Assembly (NCBI RefSeq): GCF_019355555.1
Contig: NZ_CP072141.1
Location: 2,908,001-2,972,000, forward strand
Source: Rhizobium sp. L51/94
GTDB lineage: Bacteria; Pseudomonadota; Alphaproteobacteria; Rhizobiales; Rhizobiaceae
Reading direction: 5' to 3'
Length of the DNA stretch: 64,000 bases
Part shown: piece after piece, positions 9,117 to 17,174 of the stretch
How positions within the stretch are numbered: the first letter of the stretch is position 1
How the letters are laid out: each line of letters begins with the position of its first letter
Notes under the pieces: model-generated
The model's input: the letters and a program-made list of their open reading frames with translations, nothing else
Database searches by the model: none
What the model was told of the DNA's origin: nothing
Position numbers and translations under genes: made by a program

Positions 9117-9266
9117 GTAGCGCCCCATTGCGACACTCCCCCCAGCGGGCAGGTTTTCAGCCACTGCCCGCTAACCCGCAGACATTCCCCGCCACGCCCA
9201 GCCCCGCGTCACCCTTGGTTGAATCTGCACCAGTCGTTTAGCACAAATTGCACCAAAACTGCACCA
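9091..9266 (+). repeat. Right array of TGCACCA repeats (arm-type site candidates)
   Basis: Four direct copies, at 9091-9101, 9222-9232, 9245-9255 and 9256-9266, all in the same orientation as the left array. The last three lie within 100 bp of the dusA-side junction at 9322. Spacings are 23 and 11 bp, again near whole helical turns. Confidence 0.65.
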
Positions 9267-9306
9267 TCGACCTTTTGAAAATAAAGAGACGAATGATTTC
9301 AATAGC

Positions 9307-9441
9307 TTAAAAGCGCGCTGTACAGTCGATCATGGGGGCGACGGCGAAGATTTTTCCGCCGGATGCATAGGGCGACGCTGTCGGCACGGGCGCCGTGTAG
9401 GTGGATGGGGAATTCATTGGCATTTGGTTTGGGATCTTCAT
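9307..9441 (-). pseudogene. Displaced 5' fragment of dusA
   Basis: From the ATG at 9439-9441 this fragment encodes MKIPNQMPMNSPSTY, then ASGGKIFAVAPMID, which matches the DusA N terminus. It then diverges into CTARF and stops. The gene was therefore cut at the attachment core. Its original promoter should lie upstream (9442-9500). The fragment alone cannot be functional. Confidence 0.75.
9322..9360 (+). repeat. Attachment-site repeat, distal copy
   Basis: Partner of 8243-8281 with five mismatches in 39 bp. It carries the native version of the FAVAPMID coding sequence, continuous with the original dusA start upstream. Confidence 0.8.
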
Positions 9442-9497
9442 GTCGGGAGCGCATGGCCCTTGGGCGCGCGTGCATCGCTGTATATAGCGGACCCGAC

Positions 9498-9537
9498 AAA
9501 AAAGCGAGGCCCGGCCGGGCATGAAACCGACCGGGCC
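9498..9537 (-). terminator. Intrinsic terminator downstream of the 66-aa gene
   Basis: An 11-bp stem with one mismatch (9508-9518 pairs with 9527-9537, 8-nt loop). On the minus strand it is followed within 4 nt by a run of six T residues (complement of 9498-9503). It lies 25 bp after the stop of the gene at 9562-9762. Confidence 0.75.
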
Positions 9538-9561
9538 CTGTGATGTTTGGAGATCGGTGCT

Positions 9562-9762
9562 TTAGATAAAGGCAACCGGCATCTGTATCGGCGCGCGCTT
9601 GGCGCCGTAGTCGCGTTCGTGCGACGAGAGATTAACTTGCTTTTCCTGGGCGAGGACCAGAGCTTCGAGTGCCGGATGCAGCGCTTCTTCGCGGGAAAAA
9701 TCGATGGCATCGACTTCGATGGAAGCGGCGCGCTTGCGGGCGTTGAAGAAATTGAAGATCAT
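9562..9762 (-). CDS. Small hypothetical protein, 66 aa
   Basis: The ATG at 9760-9762 follows an ideal AGGAGG ribosome binding site (complement of 9771-9778), and an intrinsic terminator follows the stop. Both support a real monocistronic gene. The protein is small and soluble, with a basic N terminus (MIFNFFNARKRAASIEV), a helical middle (ALHPALEALVLAQEK) and no known domain. Function unknown. Confidence 0.7.
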   Translation of the reverse strand: MIFNFFNARKRAASIEVDAIDFSREEALHPALEALVLAQEKQVNLSSHERDYGAKRAPIQMPVAFI

Positions 9763-9985
9763 GGTCGGGGCCCTCCTGATAGCTACCGGATAAACGACGC
9801 ATGCGCCGTCTTCGTTCCCTTCCTAGCATGTGAGTCGTTAAAAATTAACCATGCTGCACTGCACTAGGAAGAGCCATCAGCATAACCCGCAACGAAGACA
9901 GCGACGCGACAGCAGCAAGGCGGAAATCGGGCGTTCCCGAGGCCATCCGAAAAGGCGAATTCGTCGTCTGACACGAACTAAATCT

Positions 9986-10207
9986 TTAGTCGTCGAACTC
10001 GAACTTGTGCTTGGAAAGCTGCCACTCGCCGTTGGCATCCTTCTCAACGCGCTTGTTGCCGCGATAGAAAATCGGCTTGTTGACGCGCTTGTCGATGGCA
10101 TAGCGGCTCGGCGTCCATTTCGCCTTGGGGTCGGTCCCGGTCACCGAGGCCAGCGCCTCCTTGAACTTGCCTGCCTTGTACAGCGTCATGAATTCGTCGT
10201 CGGCCAT
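9986..10207 (-). CDS. Small hypothetical protein, 73 aa
   Basis: Begins MADDEFMTLYKAGKFKEAL after an AAGGAGA ribosome binding site with good spacing. The product is soluble and strongly charged, ending in an acidic KHKFEFDD. The first 25 residues resemble a single helical hairpin. No family recognised. It lies 46 bp downstream of the DUF2938 membrane-protein gene on the same strand and may share its transcript. Confidence 0.7.
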   Translation of the reverse strand: MADDEFMTLYKAGKFKEALASVTGTDPKAKWTPSRYAIDKRVNKPIFYRGNKRVEKDANGEWQLSKHKFEFDD

Positions 10208-10253
10208 GTCAAAGTCTCCTTAAGCGTCGGCGGCGCGCGCGCCGCCCGTAAAT

Positions 10254-10733
10254 TCAACGGATCAGCAGCGCCGTCCCATACAGCCCGAAGCCGAATACCG
10301 TGTGAGCCACCAGGTTGAGCAGGCGAGCCTTGTTCGGATTGGGCGTCTTCGATGCTGCCCAGCCGATGCCAAGCCCCGGCTGCAGCAGGAACCAGCCAGC
10401 CGCCACGGTGACGATCGCCCAGATCCAGGCAACCAGGAATGTCGGCGCCTGCAGCCAGCCCGGGCCGGTGATCGCCACCAGCAGGAAGGCGTAGGCGATG
10501 CCGACAGCATAGTGGCCGATCCAGCCGAGCGCCAGTTCGTGGGCATAGGGCGCGCTCGCATTGATATCGTCGTGAAACACCGTGCCATGGCTGAGGTGAT
10601 AGAACCAGCGGCCGACCGGCGCCCAGTTCGGCATGCCGCCGCCGGAAAGCCGGGCGTAAAGGATCGCCCAGAGATCCATGAGGATCGTTGCGCCAATGCC
10701 GATGACAAGGCAGCGCCAGAAAATGTCGACCAT
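10254..10733 (-). CDS. DUF2938 family membrane protein
   Basis: A 159-aa inner-membrane protein with about four hydrophobic segments (near residues 4-24, 70-90, 95-118 and 138-158) and the family's conserved GRWFYHLSHGTVFHDDI and NLVAHTVFGFGLY stretches. I start at the ATG at 10733 (MVDIFWRCLVIGIGA), where homology-like sequence begins; the frame is open to 10826. No function is established for the family. Confidence 0.8.
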   Translation of the reverse strand: MVDIFWRCLVIGIGATILMDLWAILYARLSGGGMPNWAPVGRWFYHLSHGTVFHDDINASAPYAHELALGWIGHYAVGIAYAFLLVAITGPGWLQAPTFLVAWIWAIVTVAAGWFLLQPGLGIGWAASKTPNPNKARLLNLVAHTVFGFGLYGTALLIR

Positions 10734-10944
10734 GTGAAATCCGATAATTTGGGACGCCGGAAGCAGGCGCGCACCAAACCATAGGCGCACCGGCGAAAGC
10801 AATGCCCATCCGTCGAAGCCGGCCAAAAGAATCGCCTCGCCCCAAGCTTTCAGGCCTCCGATCCGGCTGCCCTTGCTGTCGCCGTCGCATTATTGCGCTA
10901 CAAAGCCTCAGAAGACGCGCACGCCCCTTGCGAAGGAGAGAGAT

Positions 10945-12147
10945 TTGACCGCCATCGACACGCTTTTCACCCATGCCCGGCTGGACGACGGATCCTTCAG
11001 CGACATCGCCGTCACCGGCGGCCGCATCGTTGCCATCGGCGCCAGCGGCAGCCTCGGCACCGGCGCCGGCACGACCGTCGATCTCGGCGGCGCGCTCGTG
11101 GTACCCGGCTTCGTCGAAGGCCACATTCATCTCGACACGAGCTTCTACGGCGGCCCGTGGATTTCCCACAAGCCTTGCACCGCCGGCTTCGACGTGTACG
11201 AGCGCGTCGCCTTCCAGCACCAGAACCTCGCCATTGCCGAACCGATGGACGTGCGCGCCAGAAAGCAGCTCGAGCTTGCCATCGGCAACGGCGCCACCGC
11301 CATGCGCAGCCATGTGATGGTCGACGGCTCCGTGGGCCTCAAGCACCTCAAGGAGATCCTGAAGGTGCGCGACGAGTATGCCGGGCTGATCGACATCCAG
11401 CTCGTCGCCTTCCCCCAGAGCGGCATCCTGAAAAGCCCGGGCACACCAGGCCTGATGGACGAGGCGATTGCCATGGGCGCCGATGTCGTCGGCGGGCTCG
11501 ATCCGGCCAGTTTCGACCGTGACCTCGGCGGCCATCTCGACGTCATCTTCGACATTGCCGAGCGCCGCGGCGTCGATATCGACATACACCTGCACGATGG
11601 TGGCACGCTCGGCCAGTTCACCATCGAGGAAATCTGCGCCCGCACCCGCTCGCTGTCGATGGAGGGCCATGTCGCCGTCAGCCACGCCTATGGCCTCGGC
11701 GACCTCGCCCCTGACGCGGCAAAGCGCGCCGGCGAGCAATTGGCGGCCTCCGGCGTGTCGATCATGACCAACGCGCCCGGCAACCACGCCTTCCCGCCGG
11801 TAGCGCTGCTGCGGTCGGTCGGCGTCACCGTCTTCAGCGGCAGCGACAACATCCGCGACAGCTGGTGGCCCTATGGCGATGGCGACATGCTGGGCCGCGC
11901 CATGATGATCGGCTACCGCTCCGGCTTCTACACCGACGAAGACCTGCGGGCCGCCTTCGACGTCGTCACGACCTCGGGCGCCAAAGCGCTGCGGCTGGAG
12001 GACTATGGCCTGACGGTCGGCTGCCGCGCCGATTTCGTCACGCTGACGGCCGCCCATGTCCCTGAAGCCGTCGTCTCCGTCCCAAAACAACGCTCCGTCT
12101 ACAAGGGCGGCAGGCTGGTGGCGGAGAACGGGATGGTGGTGCGGTGA
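10945..12147 (+). CDS. Amidohydrolase, cytosine deaminase-like
   Basis: A 400-aa metal-dependent hydrolase of the amidohydrolase superfamily. Metal ligands are visible as GHIHLD near the N terminus, HLHDGG in the middle, SHAYGLGD, and FSGSDNIRD near residue 300. The C terminus closes the small beta domain (GCRADFVTL). The arrangement matches bacterial cytosine deaminase-type enzymes that act on cyclic amides or triazines, but the substrate cannot be fixed from sequence. I take TTG 10945 as start because GAAGGAGAG lies just upstream; the frame is open to 10873. Confidence 0.85.
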   Translation: MTAIDTLFTHARLDDGSFSDIAVTGGRIVAIGASGSLGTGAGTTVDLGGALVVPGFVEGHIHLDTSFYGGPWISHKPCTAGFDVYERVAFQHQNLAIAEPMDVRARKQLELAIGNGATAMRSHVMVDGSVGLKHLKEILKVRDEYAGLIDIQLVAFPQSGILKSPGTPGLMDEAIAMGADVVGGLDPASFDRDLGGHLDVIFDIAERRGVDIDIHLHDGGTLGQFTIEEICARTRSLSMEGHVAVSHAYGLGDLAPDAAKRAGEQLAASGVSIMTNAPGNHAFPPVALLRSVGVTVFSGSDNIRDSWWPYGDGDMLGRAMMIGYRSGFYTDEDLRAAFDVVTTSGAKALRLEDYGLTVGCRADFVTLTAAHVPEAVVSVPKQRSVYKGGRLVAENGMVVR

Positions 12148-12168
12148 GGCGGTGGCTCGCTCCTGTCC

Positions 12169-13242
12169 TTAGCGACCCGAACCAAGCTCTCGCTTGAAGG
12201 CCGCCGTCACGATGTCGATCAACTGCCTGTGGATGGCACTCCTGGAGCGGCTGCCGCCATCCCTGCAGATCGGATCGCCGATCTCCTTTGCCGTAGCGGT
12301 CTCTTCAGCACCCGGCTTGCATTCGGCGAACATGCTGAAATGACTGGAATCCGGGATCGTCGAGTATCTCGACTTTAAAATCGCCTTGGCAACTCCGGCC
12401 GCATCTGCGGTGACTGGAATTGTACCGGGCTTACCGAGATTGACGATCTCGACGGGAATGGAAATTTCCGCAAACGTCCCGGGCTGGAAAACGCCGATCG
12501 GCGCAGGGTCGATCGCCATTGCAAATCGAATGCGCCTGTCTTCGCTCTGACGGCCGGCGGACTGCATATCCATGGCATGAAGATCGACACCGCTTTGGCG
12601 AACCCAGTCGCAAAGCGATGGGTTGAGCGCATCTGTGTCGCAATAACTTGCCAGCCGCTGCGGATCGATCCGGGCACCAGCCAGCGCCAAGGCTGTGCTG
12701 CCGCCCGCCGACAAGCCCAGTGCACCTGTCTTGCCGCTTTCCAGATGCTCTTTGAAAAAGGCGTCTTTCCCGATTGCATCCAGCGTATCGCTGATATCGC
12801 CAGGTCTCAGCCAAAGTTTCATCGTCTCCGCTGCGGATCGCCCGGGCCCCGAATTGCCGGGGTGGTTGGGGGCGGCCACGATGAAACCCTCGCTAGCCAG
12901 TGGCGCTGCGAGCCAGCTCAGCGCCGGCGCGTTTCCGGCGATACCGGCGCCATGCGAAAGCAAGACAACGGGAAATGCACCCTCCGAGATCGGAGCGCCA
13001 AGCATGGCAGGCGTTCCCACGGAGAACATGCCTTCTCCCAGCAGCATGGATTTTCCACCGAGGAGCGCCGGGTACCAGACGATAACGTCGAGGTCGGTGC
13101 CGCGCTCAGGCGACAGTGCGGAAATTTCGCGCACTCCGACATTCTCACTGGCCAGGGCTCGCTGCTGCGCCGGCATCGTCAAAACTGTAGCCGTGCCCAG
13201 CATGGCGATCGCTTTTAGTGGAGAAAGCATATTGGTCCTCAT
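12169..13242 (-). CDS. Exported alpha/beta hydrolase (dienelactone hydrolase/PAF-AH-like)
   Basis: A 357-aa protein with a signal peptide (about residues 1-30) and a serine-hydrolase core. SHGAGIAGNAPAL forms the oxyanion region, GLSAGGSTALALAG carries the nucleophile elbow, and SHFSMFAEC near the C terminus supplies the likely catalytic histidine. Similar proteins hydrolyse esters or short-chain lipids in the periplasm; the true substrate is unknown. The start is taken at the ATG at 13242 (MRTNMLSPLKAIAML). It is convergent with the amidohydrolase gene, with only 21 bp between the stops. Confidence 0.82.
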   Translation of the reverse strand: MRTNMLSPLKAIAMLGTATVLTMPAQQRALASENVGVREISALSPERGTDLDVIVWYPALLGGKSMLLGEGMFSVGTPAMLGAPISEGAFPVVLLSHGAGIAGNAPALSWLAAPLASEGFIVAAPNHPGNSGPGRSAAETMKLWLRPGDISDTLDAIGKDAFFKEHLESGKTGALGLSAGGSTALALAGARIDPQRLASYCDTDALNPSLCDWVRQSGVDLHAMDMQSAGRQSEDRRIRFAMAIDPAPIGVFQPGTFAEISIPVEIVNLGKPGTIPVTADAAGVAKAILKSRYSTIPDSSHFSMFAECKPGAEETATAKEIGDPICRDGGSRSRSAIHRQLIDIVTAAFKRELGSGR

Positions 13243-13515
13243 GCTTGCGAGCGCCGGGGAGTAAGGTTCCCCGTTTCGTGGCGGAGAGAAGGCCGGCGCG
13301 CTTCGAAGCACAGCATCGACCACTGTCCTCAACCACGCGACCCGGATCGCAATCCCGGACGTCCGAAATCGCGATCAAGGTCCATGCCGGCGCCACGTTG
13401 CGACCGCAGCCTTCGCACACCCGTTTAAATCATCACGCAAACGGCACCACACAGTGCTGGATTTGTTGCCGGAATCGCGAGACAACAGGCTCTGATCAGT
13501 GAAAGAGTTTGCGCC

Positions 13516-14208
13516 ATGACCGACCTTGCCACCGTCATTCCCCTGCCCCATCCTACCCTTCTGCCTGTCGATGGAATGGCTGCGACCTTTCCGGTGCGGC
13601 GTGTCTATTGCGTAGGCCGAAACTATGCCGACCACGCCATCGAGATGGGACACGATCCCAGCCGTGAGCCGCCTTTCTTCTTTCAGAAGAATGCCGACAA
13701 TCTTCTCGTCGGCAGCGACTTTCCCTATCCGCCACTTTCCAGCGACGTTCATCACGAGGTCGAACTCGTCATCGCGCTGAAATCCGGCGGCAACGATATC
13801 CCGGCCGAGGCGGCGCTCGATTGCATTTACGGATACGGTGTTGGCATCGATTTCACCCGCCGCGACCTGCAGGCCATTGCCAAGAAGGCAGGCCGCCCCT
13901 GGGAGGTTGCCAAGGCATTCGAGCATTCGGCACCCGTCTCAGCCCTGGTACCCACCGAGCGCATCGGTCATCCTAACTCCGGCGCCATCTGGCTCGAGGT
14001 CAATGGCGAGCGCGTGCAGAACGGCGACATCGAGCAGATGATCTGGAAGATCCCAGAAATCATCGTCGAACTATCGAAGCTGTTCACGCTTACCGCTGGC
14101 GATGTGGTCCTGACCGGCACGCCAGCGGGCGTTGGCCCTGTCAGCAAGGGCGACCGTATTACCTGTGGCGTCGATGGTGTCGCCACGATGTCGCTGACCG
14201 TCATCTAA
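13516..14208 (+). CDS. Fumarylacetoacetate hydrolase family protein
   Basis: A 230-aa enzyme whose size and motifs fit the fumarylpyruvate/acylpyruvate hydrolase branch. It has YCVGRNYADHAIEMG, PFFFQKNADNL, HHEVELVIAL and GIDFTRRDLQ (metal ligands Glu, Glu and Asp), and the closing TGTPAGVGPV. Members cleave C-C bonds of 2,4-diketo acids from aromatic degradation or repair oxaloacetate. It lies 13 bp before the gamma carbonic anhydrase gene, so the two form an operon. Confidence 0.9.
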   Translation: MTDLATVIPLPHPTLLPVDGMAATFPVRRVYCVGRNYADHAIEMGHDPSREPPFFFQKNADNLLVGSDFPYPPLSSDVHHEVELVIALKSGGNDIPAEAALDCIYGYGVGIDFTRRDLQAIAKKAGRPWEVAKAFEHSAPVSALVPTERIGHPNSGAIWLEVNGERVQNGDIEQMIWKIPEIIVELSKLFTLTAGDVVLTGTPAGVGPVSKGDRITCGVDGVATMSLTVI

Positions 14209-14221
14209 CCGGGAGAACGCC

Positions 14222-14752
14222 ATGCCGATCTATATGCTGGGAGGACTGACCCCGAAAACGCCGCCTGCCGGACGCTACTGGCTGGCGCCGGATGCGTCGA
14301 TCATTGGAAAGGTCGAGCTTGGCGAGGACGTCGGCATCTGGTTTGGGGCGGTCTTGCGGGGCGACAACGATCCGATCGTCATCGGTGCCCGGACCAATAT
14401 CCAGGAAGGCAGCATGGTCCACACAGATGCCGGCTTTCCGGTCGTCATTGGAGAAGGCTGCACGATCGGTCACCACGCCATCGTCCACGGCTGTACCATC
14501 GGCGACAACACGCTGGTCGGCATGGGCGCCACCATCCTTAACGGCGCGCGCATCGGTAAAAATTGCCTTGTCGGCGCCAATGCGCTGGTGACGGAAGGCA
14601 AGGAATTTGCCGACGGCTCGCTGATCGTCGGTTCGCCCGCAAAAGCGATCCGCCTTCTCGACGACGCCGCCATAGAAGGCCTGCGTCGCTCGGCAACAAG
14701 CTACGTCGCCAACTGGCAGCGTTTCGCACGGGATCTGAAGCTGGTCGATTAA
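14222..14752 (+). CDS. Gamma carbonic anhydrase family protein
   Basis: A 176-aa left-handed beta-helix protein with repeated hexapeptides (IIGKVELGEDVGIW, VIGEGCTIGHHAIV, IGDNTLVGMGATIL). The zinc-ligand histidines sit in GSMVHTD and IGHHAIVHGC. This matches the YrdA/PaaY group. Some members have carbonic anhydrase activity and others act as thioesterases. The start follows a GGGAGAA ribosome binding site, 13 bp after the FAA hydrolase gene. Confidence 0.9.
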   Translation: MPIYMLGGLTPKTPPAGRYWLAPDASIIGKVELGEDVGIWFGAVLRGDNDPIVIGARTNIQEGSMVHTDAGFPVVIGEGCTIGHHAIVHGCTIGDNTLVGMGATILNGARIGKNCLVGANALVTEGKEFADGSLIVGSPAKAIRLLDDAAIEGLRRSATSYVANWQRFARDLKLVD

Positions 14753-14834
14753 AAATCAAAAGCGCGCTACAATCTCTGAGATCAGCGTGTCACGCTTTAC
14801 CACTGTTCCCGGACATTTCTCCTTTAGACATGCC

Positions 14835-15017
14835 TCAGCGTTTGTCCTCGGGGGATTTGTCGAGGGCACGATCGAAACCCTTTTCCGCCGTCTTCTTCAG
14901 TTCTTCGCGATGGGCGTCGGCCTGTTTCGGGTCGCTCCGCGCCGCATCGCTTGTGGGATCCAGCTTTTTCGCGTCGACGTCGTTGTTGTTGTTGGCTGCA
15001 GCCTTGTCGTTGGTCAT
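14835..15017 (-). CDS. Small charged hypothetical protein, 60 aa
   Basis: The ATG at 15017 follows CTAGGAGA at good spacing. The product is very rich in Asp, Lys and Asn (MTNDKAAANNNNDVDAKK at the start, EKGFDRALDKSPEDKR at the end). It has no hydrophobic core and is probably disordered. No family recognised. Confidence 0.65.
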   Translation of the reverse strand: MTNDKAAANNNNDVDAKKLDPTSDAARSDPKQADAHREELKKTAEKGFDRALDKSPEDKR

Positions 15018-15090
15018 TTTTTTCTCCTAGTTGCCATCCCCAACCATAAGCGATGCCATAGGTTCCAACGCAGCTATCAGCTTATGGACC

Positions 15091-16056
15091 TCACACGGTC
15101 GGCAGCATGCCATTCAACCGCAGCCAGGTCTCTACCAGCTGGGTCCAGCTGCGCACCGATGGCCGGGTCTTGCCCATGCCCCAGCCGTGGCCACCGGATT
15201 GGAAGATGTGAAGCTCGGTGTCGACATCGGCGGCACGCAGGGCGCGGAACAGCATGAGGCTGTGGTCGACGGGCACGATAGGGTCATCCATTGCATGCGC
15301 GACGAAGGTCGGCGGCATGTCTTCCGTGACGTGCTGTTCGACTGAAAAGGCCTCGCGCATGTCTTCTGTCGGCTTCTTGCCGCAGATCTTCAAACGGCTC
15401 ATGGTCTGGTCGAACGGTGCCATCATCGTCACGACCGGATAGAGAAGCGCTGCGAACGCGACATCGCTCGGCGAACTGTCGATTTCGTCGGTTTGCACGT
15501 AGAACTGCTCGGCGGCCTTGGTGGCCAGCATCCCGGCAACGTGGCCGCCGGCGGAAAAGCCCATCACGCCCAGCCTTGCCGGATCGATCCCGAGGCGTTT
15601 CGCCTCCGTATGGAGGATCTTCATCGCCCGGATACCGTCGAGGAACGGCGCATGGATGCTCCAGCCCTCCTGCGGCACGCGGTAGACGAGTTCGACGGAG
15701 GTGATGCCACGCGACGCGAAGTAGATGGCAGCCGGCGTGCTTTCGTTGACGATATCGACGCGCGCATATCCGCCGCCCGAACACATGAGCATCGCTGCCC
15801 CGGTCGGCTTGTCCGGCTTGTGGATGATAATGCGCGGCAGCGAGATCTGTGTCAGCGACCCGCGCGGCGTCAGGTTCTCGCCCTGGCCCGGACCGGCGCC
15901 ACCCGGAGGTGGACCCGTCCAGAGGTTGATCACCTCGATCGTAGAATTCTGGGCAGGGTCTGGCGTGGCCGCCACCGCTGCGGTTGTCGTCGTCTGGACG
16001 GCTGCGGCTGCAACTGCCGCGCCAACCAGGAAATTTCGTCTTTTCAAATCCATCAT
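15091..16056 (-). CDS. Exported alpha/beta hydrolase (acetyl-esterase-like)
   Basis: A 321-aa protein with a twin-arginine-like leader (MDLKRRNFLVGAAVAAAAV) and an alpha/beta hydrolase core. CSGGGYARVD forms the oxyanion loop (GGGY type), GFSAGGHVAG carries the catalytic serine, HAMDDPIVPV the aspartate and SGGHGWGMGK the histidine. The set resembles bacterial acetyl-xylan or feruloyl-type esterases. It is expected in the periplasm. It is monocistronic, with the small charged gene next on the same strand 73 bp downstream. Confidence 0.87.
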   Translation of the reverse strand: MMDLKRRNFLVGAAVAAAAVQTTTTAAVAATPDPAQNSTIEVINLWTGPPPGGAGPGQGENLTPRGSLTQISLPRIIIHKPDKPTGAAMLMCSGGGYARVDIVNESTPAAIYFASRGITSVELVYRVPQEGWSIHAPFLDGIRAMKILHTEAKRLGIDPARLGVMGFSAGGHVAGMLATKAAEQFYVQTDEIDSSPSDVAFAALLYPVVTMMAPFDQTMSRLKICGKKPTEDMREAFSVEQHVTEDMPPTFVAHAMDDPIVPVDHSLMLFRALRAADVDTELHIFQSGGHGWGMGKTRPSVRSWTQLVETWLRLNGMLPTV

Positions 16057-16235
16057 CCCTGCCCCGTCAGAAGCATATGACTGAACTATGTCACGAATTT
16101 ATTTCGAATAACGACTATAATGCACTGCAATATGGATGGTTGCTTTTTAGCATCGATTTTCGACGACTTTTCCACAATCGCAATTTTTGACATCCACTCG
16201 GATCAACTAGGTACAATGGACGTAACCCATTGATA

Positions 16236-17171
16236 TCATTTCAAGACGTGCTTCTTGATATTCCACCGGTCATGATACCAGAGCCATTGCTCCGGATTTT
16301 CCCGTACCCAGCTTTCCACCTTGTCGTTCATCATCTGGGCAGTGGCCGGCAGATCGAGTGCGCCGGTATCGGTGCGCGGCAGCTCCATCCTTGGCTCGAT
16401 TTCCAGCCGGAAGCGATTGTTCGGCAGCCGCACGCAGCGGGCCGGATAGACCTCGCATTCGAACTGCCGCACCAGCTTCGGCAGCAGCGGATTGGTCTTC
16501 ACGTCGCGGCCGAAGAATTTCGTCCGCAGTCCCTTGCGGAATTTCTGGTCGACGAGCACGCCGACGCTGCCGCCCTCGTCCAACTGGCGCGCGAGCGCAA
16601 AGGACGAGCCGGCATGCGAGGGAACCAGATGACCCATCCGCTTGGCGCGGAAGTCGTAGACTTTCTTTGCGACATAAGGATTGTTCGGAGGCCTGAAAAG
16701 CACGGTGACTTCAAGCCCGAAGGCGGCACTGGCCACCGGCAGCAGTTCGAAATTTCCAGTATGGGCGGTAAAAACGATGAATGGCCGTGGATTGTCGCGC
16801 AATTCCAGAAAGATCGGGACGCCGGAAACCTCGATGCGGCCCGGCTCGGTCTTCTCGGGATCGAAGTCGAAAAGGCGGTCGAGGAACACATATTCCGCCG
16901 CCAGCCGCCCCATGCTCCCCCAGCTGGCAAGCGCGATTGCCTCGATCTCCGCATCGCTCCTTTCCGGAAAAGCATTGCGCAGATTGGTGAGCATTAGCGC
17001 ATGACGACGCGTACGCGGACCGACCTTGCGCATCAGCCAGTCGGCAAACCGTATGCCGCCATCAGCTGGAAACAGCTTCAGGAAATTCAGGAACCCAAAG
17101 GCCAGCTGCGCGATCGACCATTGGCGAAAGTGCCGGAAGGCCAGTACGATCCGGGTGATGAAGAGCTTCAC
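16236..17171 (-). CDS. lpxXL: Lipid A very-long-chain acyltransferase (LpxXL)
   Basis: A 311-aa LpxL/HtrB-family acyltransferase. It has an N-terminal membrane anchor, an HX4E catalytic motif (AHTGNFELLP, near residue 138), FRPPNNPYV, and GSVGVLVDQKFRKG. It is the last gene of a cluster with acpXL, two ketosynthases, a FabZ-like dehydratase and a dehydrogenase. That context identifies it as the enzyme that transfers the C28-type hydroxy acyl chain from AcpXL to lipid A at the inner membrane. It starts 3 bp after the dehydrogenase stop. Confidence 0.93.
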   Translation of the reverse strand: MKLFITRIVLAFRHFRQWSIAQLAFGFLNFLKLFPADGGIRFADWLMRKVGPRTRRHALMLTNLRNAFPERSDAEIEAIALASWGSMGRLAAEYVFLDRLFDFDPEKTEPGRIEVSGVPIFLELRDNPRPFIVFTAHTGNFELLPVASAAFGLEVTVLFRPPNNPYVAKKVYDFRAKRMGHLVPSHAGSSFALARQLDEGGSVGVLVDQKFRKGLRTKFFGRDVKTNPLLPKLVRQFECEVYPARCVRLPNNRFRLEIEPRMELPRTDTGALDLPATAQMMNDKVESWVRENPEQWLWYHDRWNIKKHVLK

Positions 17172-17174
17172 CGG

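Larger units (their letters stand above)
8243..9360. mobile_element. Remnant or mini integrative element inserted in dusA
   Basis: A roughly 1.08-kb segment lies between two 39-bp imperfect direct repeats of the dusA 5' coding region. One side keeps the bulk of dusA, and the other keeps its displaced original start. dusA is a known integration target for a family of tyrosine integrases used by prophages and islands. Here no integrase is present; only one cargo gene and two arrays of a TGCACCA repeat remain. It is either a deletion remnant or a small element that would need an integrase in trans. Confidence 0.8.

Noticed and set aside
8311-9266. TGCACCA repeats as a CRISPR array
   Set aside because: Repeat units are only 7-11 bp with irregular spacing and no spacers of constant size, and no cas genes are present.
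10186-12090. 634-codon minus-strand frame opposite the amidohydrolase
   Set aside because: Composition is His/Arg/Asp/Gly-rich nonsense typical of antisense GC-rich DNA. It also runs across two other real genes.
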